Below, in pieces: positions 9,735 through 18,540 of a DNA stretch of 64,000 nt. The translations under genes were made by a program, and so were the position numbers. The DNA comes from Moritella dasanensis ArB 0140 (GTDB taxonomy: Bacteria; Pseudomonadota; Gammaproteobacteria; Enterobacterales; Moritellaceae), in NCBI RefSeq assembly GCF_000276805.1, contig NZ_AKXQ01000003.1:124001-188000 (forward strand), given 5' to 3'. Under the pieces are notes generated by a model. The model was given only the letters and a program-made list of their open reading frames with translations. It did not search any database and was not told where the DNA came from. Within the stretch, counting starts at the first letter, position 1; every line of letters starts with the position of its first letter.

Positions 9735-9793
9735 CTGTCTTATCGACAGTGTATAGTCATAATGACAATGTGTAAAGGTAGTCATTATGACAG
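9735..9793 (+). promoter_or_regulatory. Three NorR operator sites (GT-N7-AC)
   Basis: Three inverted-repeat sites fit the NorR core GT-N7-AC: GTCTTATCGAC at 9737-9747, GTCATAATGAC at 9756-9766 and GTCATTATGAC at 9781-9791. Starts are 19 and 25 bases apart. NorR is known to need three such enhancer sites for norVW activation in E. coli. They lie 45-100 bases upstream of the sigma-54 promoter and also overlap where the norR promoter should be, consistent with autoregulation. Confidence 0.9.
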
Positions 9794-9834
9794 TGGTTAT
9801 AATGCGGACCCAATAAAATCAACCACTTAAAAGT

Positions 9835-9851
9835 TGGCACGGTAGATGCAA
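9835..9851 (+). promoter_or_regulatory. Sigma-54 promoter of norVW
   Basis: TGGCAC, five bases (GGTAG), then ATGCA: the invariant GG and GC are ten bases apart, as sigma-54 holoenzyme requires, with only one base off the TTGCA element. It lies just downstream of the three NorR sites and 46 bases before the norV start. Confidence 0.9.
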
Positions 9852-9896
9852 TTACTAGAGTATATAAATTCGTTAACTCTTTAATTGGAATACAAT

Positions 9897-11408
9897 ATGA
9901 CTATTCATGTGAAAAATAATATCTCTTGGGTTGGACAGCGTGATTGGGAAGTACGTGATTTTCACGGCACTGAATTTAAAACTGAGAAAGGCACAAGTTA
10001 TAATAGTTATCTGATTCAAGAGGAAAAAACGGTATTAATCGATACGGTTGACCACAAGTTTTGTTACGAGTTTATCCAGCAATTAGAATTAGAAATTGAC
10101 CTTAACAAAATTGATTACATTGTTATTAACCACGCAGAAGAAGATCACGCAGGTGCGCTCGCTGCATTGTTAAATAAAATTCCCAATACACCGATTTATT
10201 GTACCGAAAATGCCATCGATTCAATTGTCGGTCATCATCACCAGCCAGATTGGAATTTCAATGTGGTGAAGACGGGGGATAGTTTAGATTTGGGTAATGG
10301 CAAGCAGTTAGTGTTTATTGAAACGCCTATGTTGCACTGGCCTGATAGCATGATGACGTATATGACAGGTGATGCCGTACTGTTTAGTAACGATGCATTT
10401 GGTCAGCATTATTGTGATGAACGTTTATTTAATGATGAAGTCGATACCAAAGAATTAATGGATCAGTGTCTACGTTATTATGCCAATATTCTTACGCCAT
10501 TCAGTGCGTTGGTTACCGCTAAGATTAAAGAAGTATTAAGCTTGAATGTACCTGTTGATATGATTGCAACAGCGCACGGTGTGGTATGGCGTGACAACCC
10601 AATTCAGATTATTGAGCAATATCTAACGTGGGCAGATAAATACCAAGAAGACCGTATTACTATTTTTTACGATTCAATGTCGAATAATACTCGGATGATG
10701 GCAGATGCGATTGCCCAAGGTATCCATGAGGTTGATAGTCAGGTTGCGGTGAAAGTATTTAATGTCGCACGTCATGATAAAAACGAAATCTTATCCAATG
10801 CCTTTATTTCTAAAGGGGTGTTAGTGGGTTCGTCAACGATGAACAACGTGATGATGCCGAAAGTCGCTGGCATGCTTGAAGAGATCACTGGTTTACGTTT
10901 TAAAAATAAAAAAGCGGCTGCATTTGGCAGTTATGGTTGGAATGGTGGTGCTATTGACCGCATTGAAAGCCGCTTAGAAGACGCTGGTTTTGAACGCTTC
11001 GAGAGTCTTAAAACGAAGTGGCGACCAGACGGTAAAGCAATATTAGAATGCCGTGAGTATGGACGCATGATCGCCAGAGAGTGGGCACTAACAAGCGCCC
11101 CTGCTACTGATGTATCTGCACCTGCTGCAAATCAAGCCGTCTTAGAACAAGCAGTACCAGAACAAGAGCCGCAAGCCGTTGAAGTCGTAAAGCCAATGCA
11201 AGACGGCGCTGTCGTGCAGTTTAGTCCAGATACTTCGATGTTATGTACAGTTTGCCAATGGGTATACGATCCTGCCCAAGGTGAGCCGAATCAAGATGTC
11301 GCACCCGGTACAGCATGGTCAGAAGTACCTGATTATTTCCTTTGCCCTGAATGTGGTTTAGGTAAGGATGTATTTGAAGAAATAAAAACCAAGAAGGCGG
11401 TAGCATGA
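9897..11408 (+). CDS. norV: Anaerobic nitric oxide reductase flavorubredoxin NorV
   Basis: The ATG at 9897 is preferred to the upstream in-frame TTG at 9885; GGAA lies six bases before it. The 503-residue product has the three flavorubredoxin modules: an N-terminal beta-lactamase-like diiron domain with HAEEDHAG and later ligands ([22 protein letters not shown]); a flavodoxin-like FMN domain beginning [16 protein letters not shown]; and, after an Ala/Glu/Pro-rich linker, a C-terminal rubredoxin with [10 protein letters not shown] and CPECG. It reduces NO to N2O in the cytoplasm under low oxygen, using electrons from NorW. The linker makes it slightly longer than E. coli NorV (479). Confidence 0.97.
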   Translation: MTIHVKNNISWVGQRDWEVRDFHGTEFKTEKGTSYNSYLIQEEKTVLIDTVDHKFCYEFIQQLELEIDLNKIDYIVINHAEEDHAGALAALLNKIPNTPIYCTENAIDSIVGHHHQPDWNFNVVKTGDSLDLGNGKQLVFIETPMLHWPDSMMTYMTGDAVLFSNDAFGQHYCDERLFNDEVDTKELMDQCLRYYANILTPFSALVTAKIKEVLSLNVPVDMIATAHGVVWRDNPIQIIEQYLTWADKYQEDRITIFYDSMSNNTRMMADAIAQGIHEVDSQVAVKVFNVARHDKNEILSNAFISKGVLVGSSTMNNVMMPKVAGMLEEITGLRFKNKKAAAFGSYGWNGGAIDRIESRLEDAGFERFESLKTKWRPDGKAILECREYGRMIAREWALTSAPATDVSAPAANQAVLEQAVPEQEPQAVEVVKPMQDGAVVQFSPDTSMLCTVCQWVYDPAQGEPNQDVAPGTAWSEVPDYFLCPECGLGKDVFEEIKTKKAVA

Positions 11409-12562
11409 TTGATGCTAATGAAAAATGTATTGTCATTATAGGTAGTGGCTTTGCTGCCTATCAATTAGTTAAATCAATTCGTCGCACAAGTGCAGATCAA
11501 GCAATTATTATCATCACCGCAGGTAGTGGTGATGATTATGTCAAACCAGAATTAAGCCATGTGTTTAGCAAGAAGTTGACGGCGCAAGATATGGTTAAGC
11601 AAAGCGGCTCTGACTTCGCCGCGGAATATAATATTACCCTGATGAACCATACCCGTGTTGATGAAATTAATCGTTTAGAGAAGACGGTGAGTTGTCAGGG
11701 TATCGACATTGCCTACGAAAATTTGGTACTAGCCACGGGGGCGCAATCGTTTGTGCCATTTGTAGAGGGTGATGCAGCGAAAGACATTATTACGTTGAAC
11801 AGCTTGGATGAGTATCAGCTGTCACAAGATAAATTGGCGCAGGCTAAATCTGTATTAGTTGTTGGCGCGGGGTTAGTGGGTACTGAAATCGCGATGGACT
11901 TAGCCATTGCGGATTATAAGGTGATATTAAGCGACCGTGCTGATGCATTACTACCGAGTTTACTGCCTGAATTTGTGTCATCTCAGCTTTACCAAACCAT
12001 GAGAAGACAAGGGGTGGAATTACAACTGGGTAATGAGCTCAGTAGTATGACTAAAACAGACACCGGCGTTGCGGTTAGCTTTAAGAACGGCCATACCGCC
12101 AATGTGGATAGTGTGTTGTGCGCAGCAGGTTTGAAACCCAATACGGCGTTAGCAAGCCAAGCTGGTTTAGCAGTAAATCGCGGTATCGTGGTTGATAAGC
12201 AATTAAAAACTAACGACCCGTCAATCTTTGCCCTAGGAGATTGCGCTGAGATTGATGGTAAACATTTAGCCTTTTTACAACCAATCATTCTCAGTGCTAA
12301 CGCGTTAGCGAAAACGCTCAACGGCACTGCTACTGAAGTCATGTTTCCGGCGATGTTAGTCAAAGTGAAAACACCGTTATACCCGATGCAGTTAAGTGGT
12401 AGCACGACGGCAGCTGATACAAATTGGCAGATCGATATGACAGCATCAGGCATGACGGCAAAGGCTTATGATAGCGCAGAGCAATTAATTGGTTTTGTGG
12501 TGACGCAAGATCATATGAAAAATGCCTTTCCGCTGCTTAGAGCATTGCCTGCAAATACTTAA
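11405..12562 (+). CDS. norW: NADH:flavorubredoxin reductase NorW
   Basis: The ATG overlaps the norV stop by four bases (ATGA), a sign of translational coupling. The 385-residue flavoprotein has an N-terminal FAD-binding fold ([17 protein letters not shown]), a central NAD-binding [10 protein letters not shown] motif near 155-165 and the closing FAD motif [12 protein letters not shown] near 275. This is the pyridine nucleotide-disulfide oxidoreductase layout of rubredoxin reductases, of usual length. It passes electrons from NADH to the rubredoxin domain of NorV. No downstream terminator is obvious before the next gene. Confidence 0.95.
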   Translation: MIDANEKCIVIIGSGFAAYQLVKSIRRTSADQAIIIITAGSGDDYVKPELSHVFSKKLTAQDMVKQSGSDFAAEYNITLMNHTRVDEINRLEKTVSCQGIDIAYENLVLATGAQSFVPFVEGDAAKDIITLNSLDEYQLSQDKLAQAKSVLVVGAGLVGTEIAMDLAIADYKVILSDRADALLPSLLPEFVSSQLYQTMRRQGVELQLGNELSSMTKTDTGVAVSFKNGHTANVDSVLCAAGLKPNTALASQAGLAVNRGIVVDKQLKTNDPSIFALGDCAEIDGKHLAFLQPIILSANALAKTLNGTATEVMFPAMLVKVKTPLYPMQLSGSTTAADTNWQIDMTASGMTAKAYDSAEQLIGFVVTQDHMKNAFPLLRALPANT

Positions 12563-12623
12563 TAAAAAACAAAGTAGGTCTTTGTCTATAAGGCCTTAAA
12601 ACTTGTATGATTAGGAGAATATT

Positions 12624-12959
12624 ATGTCCCATCAACGTATTCCAGCAAACTGGAAAATTCAACGTTCAACCCCATTTTTCACTAATGAAAATGTACCGAA
12701 GGCGTTACTCAGTCATCACAATACAGCTGAAGATGTTTTCGGGCAGTTATGTGTGATGGAAGGGGTGGTGACTTATTTTGGTTTTGCCGATAGTGAAGCA
12801 ACAGAACCTGAAATAAAAGTAGTGATTGAAGCGGGACAATTTGCAACGAGTCCTCCGCAATATTGGCACCGTATTGAATTAAGCCCTGATGCGCAGTTCA
12901 ATATTAATTTTTGGTCTGATAAGGATAAAACGGATCAAGCTTTATATCATAAAAAGTAA
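12624..12959 (+). CDS. DUF1971 / YeaR-like small cupin-type protein
   Basis: A 111-residue protein matching DUF1971, the family of E. coli YeaR and the N-terminal part of some TehB-like tellurite proteins: RIPANWKIQRSTPFFT, a central strand LCVMEGVVTYFGF, and the conserved SPPQYWHRIELSPD in which the His is a likely metal ligand of a cupin fold. TTAGGAG precedes the ATG. It follows norW by 61 bases on the same strand, and yeaR of E. coli is known to respond to nitrate and nitric oxide, so a role in NO stress is a reasonable inference. The biochemical activity is unknown. Confidence 0.85.
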   Translation: MSHQRIPANWKIQRSTPFFTNENVPKALLSHHNTAEDVFGQLCVMEGVVTYFGFADSEATEPEIKVVIEAGQFATSPPQYWHRIELSPDAQFNINFWSDKDKTDQALYHKK

Positions 12960-13015
12960 CTGGCTAAACTGCGATGAAAGTTGCTTAAGGCTATTATCTA
13001 AAATAATGAGAGGCG

Positions 13016-13050
13016 GTAACAACAGACGGATTGCATTAGTCGGTTGTTAC
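13016..13050. terminator. Hairpin downstream of the norVW-DUF1971 cluster
   Basis: GTAACAAC at 13016-13023 pairs perfectly with GTTGTTAC at 13043-13050; inner GAC/GTC can extend the stem. It sits between convergent genes (DUF1971 gene and carboxypeptidase). There is no direct T-run, so it could be a terminator or simply an extragenic palindrome. Confidence 0.4.
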
Positions 13051-13076
13051 GCTTATTCGTTTAAACGATACTATTT

Positions 13077-13132
13077 ATATACAAATATTTATATACAGAT
13101 ATTCATATGCCGATATTTATAAACCGACGTTT
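13077..13132. repeat. Four imperfect 14-base tandem repeats
   Basis: Units ATATACAAATATTT, ATATACAGATATTC, ATATGCCGATATTT and ATAAACCGACGTTT follow one another without gap between the hairpin and the 3' end of the carboxypeptidase gene. Each ends in an ATATTT-like block. They lie at a convergent gene junction and I know no function for them. Confidence 0.7.
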
Positions 13133-13141
13133 GTAAATAAA

Positions 13142-14632
13142 TTATAAATAACGTGCCTGCAAATGCGCTTTAAAGTGCGCTGGATTTAATGTTTCCCCAG
13201 TGGCTTGCTTCACTAAGTCGTTAGTACTCAGTAGTGACGCATTTTGCCAAATATTGGTTTTAAGCCAAGTGAAGATAGGTGATAGGTCGCCGCTAGTAAT
13301 AATGGCAGATACATCCATTTCTTGTTTAATCGTTGTCATAAACTGCGCTGCATACATAGCGCCTAATGTATAAGACGGGAAGTAACCAAAGCTACCGTCG
13401 GTCCAATGCACGTCTTGCATACAACCGTTTCGGTAATTACCTTTGGTATTCACACCTAAATATTGCTGCATTTTCAGTGCCCATAACTCTGGAATATCAT
13501 CTACTTCGATATCACCATTCATTAATGCTTGTTCAATTTCATAACGTAGCATGACGTGCGCAGGGTAAGTCACTTCATCGGCATCAACACGGATGAAATC
13601 AGGTTTTACGCGGGTATAACACTGGCTTAAGTTTAATGGGTTATAAATAGCTGTATCTGTGCCACCGAATGCTTGTTTAATTTCTGGCGTTAGCAAAGTT
13701 AAAAACTCTTCACTACGACCCAATTGCATTTCAAATAACAGACTTTGGCTTTCATGAATACCCATTGAACGCGCTTGGCCAACAGGTAAGTGGTTCAATG
13801 CTGTAGGTAAGCCTTGTTCATAACGTGCATGACCGGTTTCATGGACAACGCCCATTAAGCTTTGAGTAAAGTCATCTTCTTCGTAACGCGTAGTAATACG
13901 TACGTCTGAAGATACGCCACCACAGAATGGGTGCGCTGATACATCAAGACGGCCGTGGTTAAAATCAAAGCCTAAAATGCCCATCGTTTTCAAACCTAAC
14001 TGTTGCTGTGCGGCAATCGGAAAGTGACCGGTTGGCATAATAACCTTGTCTGATTTTTGTTTTTCTTGTGCAGCTAGCGTTAGTTCTGGTAACCATGATT
14101 TAACGTCATCAAAGATCGGATCAAGCTGTGCGCTCGTCATGCCTGGTTCGTATAAATCCATCAAGGCATCGTAATTACTGCAGTTGTTAGCTTGTGCGCG
14201 AATGCTGGCTTCTTCACGTGATAACTCAACGACTGTTTTTAAGTTTTTAGCAAAACCAGCCCAGTCGTTTTCTTTACGTTGGGTACGCCAAGCGTGTTCA
14301 CATTTAGAACCTGCTAACGATTGAGCTGAAACTAATTCTTCAGGCACGATGTTAGCTTGCTGCCAGCTGCGATCTATTTCCGCTAGGCTCGCTTGTTGTT
14401 CTGTCGATAATTGGTCTGACTGCGCTTGTTTAATTAAATCGGCAAGTTGTGGTGCTGTGCTTTGCTGGTGGATCATGACTGCAAGTTCAGCCATCGCTTC
14501 TGAGCGTGCTTCGTTACCGCCCGCAGGCATCATCGCCGCTTGATCCCAACCACAGATAGACGATAAATGGCTTAGGTTATGGATCTTTTTAAAATGTTTA
14601 GATAGCTGATCATAAGCTGATTTTTTTGTCAT
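13142..14632 (-). CDS. Metallocarboxypeptidase, M32 (Taq) family
   Basis: I place the start at 14632, since TTTGGA lies seven bases before it and directly abuts the other ATG at 14638. The 496-residue length is typical of M32 carboxypeptidases. The zinc-binding HExxH motif is HETGH at about 264-268, followed by the family texts GIHESQS and later PVKPD-like RVKPDFIRVDADEVTYPAH. The enzyme removes C-terminal residues from peptides in the cytoplasm with broad specificity, excluding proline. It stands alone on the minus strand; the SDR gene upstream on the same strand is 30 bases away and may be cotranscribed. Confidence 0.93.
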   Translation of the reverse strand: MTKKSAYDQLSKHFKKIHNLSHLSSICGWDQAAMMPAGGNEARSEAMAELAVMIHQQSTAPQLADLIKQAQSDQLSTEQQASLAEIDRSWQQANIVPEELVSAQSLAGSKCEHAWRTQRKENDWAGFAKNLKTVVELSREEASIRAQANNCSNYDALMDLYEPGMTSAQLDPIFDDVKSWLPELTLAAQEKQKSDKVIMPTGHFPIAAQQQLGLKTMGILGFDFNHGRLDVSAHPFCGGVSSDVRITTRYEEDDFTQSLMGVVHETGHARYEQGLPTALNHLPVGQARSMGIHESQSLLFEMQLGRSEEFLTLLTPEIKQAFGGTDTAIYNPLNLSQCYTRVKPDFIRVDADEVTYPAHVMLRYEIEQALMNGDIEVDDIPELWALKMQQYLGVNTKGNYRNGCMQDVHWTDGSFGYFPSYTLGAMYAAQFMTTIKQEMDVSAIITSGDLSPIFTWLKTNIWQNASLLSTNDLVKQATGETLNPAHFKAHLQARYL

Positions 14633-14668
14633 GTTCATTCCAAAGTAGGATAAGAGGAAGGGAGAATA

Positions 14669-15493
14669 CTAACCAGATTTGGCTAAAATGTTGTCTAATA
14701 CTCTAAAGGGTAAAATACGTTTTAACAAGGCAAATAAATAGGTCGGAAAGGTCACGTAATAACGCACCTTGGGTCTGTTACTTTCAATCGCATGAATCAG
14801 CGCTTTGGTGACGGCTTCAGGTCCTAGCGTCAATTTATTGCTGACATCTTTTTTGCCCAAGCGGCTGATTTGTTGTTGGTAGTCTTTGGCATGCACGCTG
14901 TTTTCGATATCAATGTTTTCCTGAAAGGCAGCTAATGCATTGGCTCTGAACTGACTCACAATAGGTCCTGGTTCAATTAATGATACCTTGATTGGCGAAT
15001 CTCGCAGCTCTAAGCGTAGCGTGTCAGTGAGACCTTCTATCGCGAATTTACTGGCGTTATAGGCGCCGCGATATTTCATTGCCACCAAGCCCAATACTGA
15101 ACTGTTTTGGATGATGCGACCACGACCATTGGCGCGCATTAACGGAATGATTTGGGTGGTTAATTCGTGCCAACCAAATACATTCGCTTCAAACTGTTTA
15201 CGCAATGCATCAGTCGGTAAGTCTTCGACCGCACCGGGTTGACCATAAGCACCGTTATTAAACAGTACATCAATCTTACCCTCGGTGAGCTTAGATATAT
15301 GCGTAACTGCCGCAGTGATTGATTCTGTCGAGCTTAAATCCAGCTGTACACTTTCAAAACCTTGGCCAATTAAAGCGCTTACGTCTGCGGACTTTCTTGC
15401 TGTTGCAAAGACACGATAACCTGCGGCTTTAAGTGTCACTGCAGCGTGATAGCCTATCCCTGTTGAGGCGCCTGTGATTAATACTGTTTTCAT
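14669..15493 (-). CDS. SDR-family NAD(P)-dependent oxidoreductase
   Basis: A 274-residue classical short-chain dehydrogenase. The Rossmann dinucleotide motif TGASTGIG is at 7-14, NNGAYG near 79-84, and the catalytic Ser of the SSVLG strand plus Tyr-x-x-x-Lys (YNASK) near 131-150. FATARKS after the second strand carries an Arg/Lys suited to NADP. AAGGAA precedes the ATG by seven bases. The C-terminal hydrophobic tail (VTFPTYLFALLKRILPF) resembles 17-beta-hydroxysteroid/retinol dehydrogenase-like members that touch membranes. Substrate unknown. It may share a transcript with the carboxypeptidase gene. Confidence 0.9.
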   Translation of the reverse strand: MKTVLITGASTGIGYHAAVTLKAAGYRVFATARKSADVSALIGQGFESVQLDLSSTESITAAVTHISKLTEGKIDVLFNNGAYGQPGAVEDLPTDALRKQFEANVFGWHELTTQIIPLMRANGRGRIIQNSSVLGLVAMKYRGAYNASKFAIEGLTDTLRLELRDSPIKVSLIEPGPIVSQFRANALAAFQENIDIENSVHAKDYQQQISRLGKKDVSNKLTLGPEAVTKALIHAIESNRPKVRYYVTFPTYLFALLKRILPFRVLDNILAKSG

Positions 15494-15890
15494 TCAGTCG
15501 TTCCTTTGCACACTTTTAAGTTAATAATTTTAAGCGTAATAATTGCTTATAAATTGCGAGTTAAGCAGTTTGTCATGAATTACAGCGACAAAAAAGCCTC
15601 ATTTACAACATTGTGCTGGCGCTATTTTTTTATTCTAAGACTCTAAATTACAAATGAAAATAACAACTATACTTCGATAATATTAAAAACAGATATTGCT
15701 CGCATAATATAACGTGTCATCAAATGGCCATTTTAAATTATTTAATTTGACTATTATTGCCTCTAAATCATTGCAGCTTTGTTTGTTTGACATTTTTGTT
15801 GGATGCCGTCGCTTCAATGCTTATAGCGAAAACTTATAGGGAATTATGAAGGGAAGTGGATTCCATATTTTTATAAATATAGGTGTAATC
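15494..15890. other. Divergent regulatory region before the amidohydrolase gene
   Basis: This 397-base AT-rich stretch holds no ORF I trust; an in-frame ATG at 15846 would only lengthen the amidohydrolase ahead of its signal peptide. Promoters for the SDR gene and for the amidohydrolase must lie here. TTGACA at 15787-15792 has no matching -10 at the usual distance. Binding sites for the AraC-type regulator encoded downstream would be expected here but no clear repeat was seen. Confidence 0.4.
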
Positions 15891-17219
15891 ATGAAAAACT
15901 CAGGTATTAAACTTTCGGCTCTTGCGCTTGCATGCTCATTAGCTTTGTCTGCAAACGCTGCGACAACTTTGTTCACTAATGTTGATATTTTTAATGGTAC
16001 AGAAGATAAACTCTACGAAGATCACCACGTTTTAGTTGTGGATAATAAAATTACAAAGATTTCTAAGGATGAGATTAAATCAGCTGATGCAACTGTTATT
16101 GATGGTCAAGGTAAGACGATGATTCCAGGGCTCATTGATATGCATTCTCACCTGTGTCTTCAAGAGGGAATGTTAGTTGGCAGAGATGATTATGACCAAA
16201 TGGCGATGGGCGCAAGAACTTACGTTTCGTTACAGCAATATTTAGATCAAGGTTTTACTACGGCCCGTGATGCGGGGTGTAATGTGTTAGGTATTGCGAA
16301 AGCAATAAATAAGGGGTTGATGGATGGTCCAAGAATCTATCCTTCTGGTGGTTTTTTAAGTCAAACGGGTGGTCATGCAGATACCGGCAGTTTTAACGAC
16401 CAACCTGGACGCGTTGACGATTTAGAGCGTCATGGTTTTGGCTACATTGTGGATGGTAAGACTGAGGTTCGCCGTGCTGCGCGTCAAAACCTTCGAGCTG
16501 GTGCGACACAAATCAAAGTCATGGCAGGTGGTGGTGTCGCTAGCGAGTTTGATCCCGTTCATATGACCCAAATGTCAGTTGAAGAATTAGAAGCTGCAGT
16601 TGAAGTTGCTAAAGATTATGGTACTTATGTCACGGTGCATGCTTATCATGATCGTTCAGTGAATAGAGCTATTGATGCCGGAGTCCGAAGTATTGAGCAT
16701 AATTTTCTTGTCTCAGAAGATACGATTAAAAGAATGAAAAAAGAAGGTGTCGCTCTATCTGCTCAAGCCGCCATGTCACTTAAAGCGTTTGCTAATCCTG
16801 AATCCATTACTTTCTTTAGCCCTGATCAACAGGACAAAGCTTCTAAAGTTTATGAAGGCGCGTTACAAATGTTCAAATGGGCCAAGAAGCACGAGCTTTT
16901 AATCGTGACTGGTGGTGACATGTTTGGACCAGCTTATAATACAACCCAAGCTGAGAACATGACGTATATGCAAAAAGCAGGTTTTACACCATTTGAAATT
17001 ATGAAAATGGGCACTTCCAATGCGGCTGAGGTGCTCAGCTGGAGTGGTGGTATGAATCCGTATAAGTATGGCTCTTTAGGTAAAATTGAAGCTGGAGCAT
17101 ATGCAGACTTGATTTTAATTGAAGGTAACCCGTTGGAAGATATCGAAGTGTTGAACCAATATGAAGAGAAGTTCCAGTTGATTATGAAAGATGGCAAGAT
17201 TTATAAAAATACCTTATAA
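15891..17219 (+). CDS. Secreted metal-dependent amidohydrolase (imidazolonepropionase/prolidase-like)
   Basis: The ATG at 15891 is chosen because AGGTG lies just upstream and the product then starts with a signal peptide (cleavage near ANA/ATT), so it probably works in the periplasm. The 442-residue chain has the amidohydrolase-superfamily ligands in order: DMHSH, the IKVMAGGG strand whose Lys is the likely carbamylated bridge, VHAYHD, SIEHN and TGGDMFG with the final Asp. Related secreted enzymes hydrolyse Xaa-Pro or other C-terminally blocked dipeptides; the substrate here is not determinable. It lies 71 bases before an OprB-like porin gene and upstream of an AraC-type regulator, suggesting a small uptake-and-hydrolysis unit. 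Confidence 0.88.
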   Translation: MKNSGIKLSALALACSLALSANAATTLFTNVDIFNGTEDKLYEDHHVLVVDNKITKISKDEIKSADATVIDGQGKTMIPGLIDMHSHLCLQEGMLVGRDDYDQMAMGARTYVSLQQYLDQGFTTARDAGCNVLGIAKAINKGLMDGPRIYPSGGFLSQTGGHADTGSFNDQPGRVDDLERHGFGYIVDGKTEVRRAARQNLRAGATQIKVMAGGGVASEFDPVHMTQMSVEELEAAVEVAKDYGTYVTVHAYHDRSVNRAIDAGVRSIEHNFLVSEDTIKRMKKEGVALSAQAAMSLKAFANPESITFFSPDQQDKASKVYEGALQMFKWAKKHELLIVTGGDMFGPAYNTTQAENMTYMQKAGFTPFEIMKMGTSNAAEVLSWSGGMNPYKYGSLGKIEAGAYADLILIEGNPLEDIEVLNQYEEKFQLIMKDGKIYKNTL

Positions 17220-17290
17220 GAAACACCGGAGGGTGGGGCTTCCCTACTCTCGATATAGCGCTATTAGACAAATTAATATTTGGTGAAAAA

Positions 17291-18523
17291 ATGTATATTT
17301 TTCATAAATTGACTTCCTTAGTTTTATTAGGGTTATCGTGTATCACATTCAATGTTATGGCCGATACTAATTTTGGCGGTCCTGATACGGTTGATAATAC
17401 CCTCAATGATAATAATCGGGTAAAGCAATCTTGGCGAGAAAGTCTAGCGTCAAAACAGGATTTAACCTTCGGACTCGATTATCAAGTGCTGGGCCTTTCG
17501 GCTAGTGACCCGACCGCTGGCGGTGATGACCAAGCATCTGCAGGTGTTGCTCGATTCTACGGTGCTTGGAACCTTATTGGACTCGAGTCCGGTAATCGGG
17601 GGGGCATTGTTTGGAAGGTTGAGCACCGCCACGCTTTTAGTGACCTATCCCCTAAGGAATTTACTTTTATTGGCAGTGGCTTGGGTTATGCTGGCATGAT
17701 TGGTCCTGCATACAGTGACCAAGGGGCACGACTAACTAATTTATACTGGAAGCAAAAACTTAACGGTGGGAATACGTCTTTTGTAGCTGGTTATCTTGAT
17801 ACCACTGATTATGTCGATACTTACGCGCTTGCAAGCCCTTGGACTGGTTTTAGTAACTTGGCATTTAGTACCGGAAGTGGTGCTATGGGCTTGCCTGATG
17901 ACGGCATTTTAGGACTGGCGGTTGCTCATATGCTAACTAACAACCTATATATGGTTGGCGGAGTGGCTGATGGCAAGGGGAAGTCGGATGACCCACTTGC
18001 TGGTTTTGATACATTGTTTAATGATCATAAGCTGTTCTCGACGTTTGAATTTGGTTGGACAGCATCGCAAGAGCAAATTTATACCGATAATCTCCACCTT
18101 ACCGCTTGGCATCTTGACGGTGGTACTCAGCATAATCTGACAAGTTCGGAGGGGGGGCAAGGCATTAATTTTTCTGCCAGTTATTTTGCCACACCTCAGT
18201 TAATGCCATTTATTAGAGGTGGTTTTTCTGAAGGCGATATAGCACTTTATGATCAATCTATTTCTGCTGGATTCGGTTATTTTGGTCTTGCGGGGGAGGG
18301 TAATAATCTTGGCTTTGCCGTTAACTGGAGTAATGTTAATGACAATCTTGAAGGTGCTTATCTGGTTGGGGACTCCAGCCAATTCACCACAGAGATCTAC
18401 TATAATGTGCAGGTAAACGAATTCATTCAGATCACCCCTGATATTGAGTATATTAAAGACCCTGCATTCTCTACAGAAAGTAGTAGTTGGGTATTTGGTA
18501 TTCGGGCAAGGGTGGTTATTTAG
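17291..18523 (+). CDS. OprB-like carbohydrate-selective porin
   Basis: A 410-residue outer-membrane protein with a signal peptide (cleavage near VMA/DTN). The mature text, with repeated aromatic-Gly strands, 'GGIVWKVEHRHAFSD', 'TNLYWKQKLNGGNTSFVAGYLD' and a C-terminal 'WVFGIRARVVI', resembles the OprB family, whose members make substrate-selective pores. It ends without the common terminal Phe but with an amphipathic strand. It follows the amidohydrolase by 71 bases and precedes an AraC-type regulator by 17, so it is likely to import the amidohydrolase's substrate or export its product. A specific sugar cannot be named, and the true cargo may be a peptide. Confidence 0.8.
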   Translation: MYIFHKLTSLVLLGLSCITFNVMADTNFGGPDTVDNTLNDNNRVKQSWRESLASKQDLTFGLDYQVLGLSASDPTAGGDDQASAGVARFYGAWNLIGLESGNRGGIVWKVEHRHAFSDLSPKEFTFIGSGLGYAGMIGPAYSDQGARLTNLYWKQKLNGGNTSFVAGYLDTTDYVDTYALASPWTGFSNLAFSTGSGAMGLPDDGILGLAVAHMLTNNLYMVGGVADGKGKSDDPLAGFDTLFNDHKLFSTFEFGWTASQEQIYTDNLHLTAWHLDGGTQHNLTSSEGGQGINFSASYFATPQLMPFIRGGFSEGDIALYDQSISAGFGYFGLAGEGNNLGFAVNWSNVNDNLEGAYLVGDSSQFTTEIYYNVQVNEFIQITPDIEYIKDPAFSTESSSWVFGIRARVVI

Positions 18524-18540
18524 TATTTAAAAGGATTTGT

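Noticed and set aside
11989-12453. 154-codon open frame antisense to norW
   Set aside because: It lies wholly within norW on the opposite strand, has no ribosome site and encodes a composition typical of a shadow frame.
12889-13122. 77-codon frame overlapping the end of the DUF1971 gene
   Set aside because: It starts inside a clear gene and runs through the hairpin and AT-rich repeats; no family or ribosome site.
15787-15792. TTGACA as -35 of the amidohydrolase gene
   Set aside because: No reasonable -10 element lies 16-18 bases downstream.
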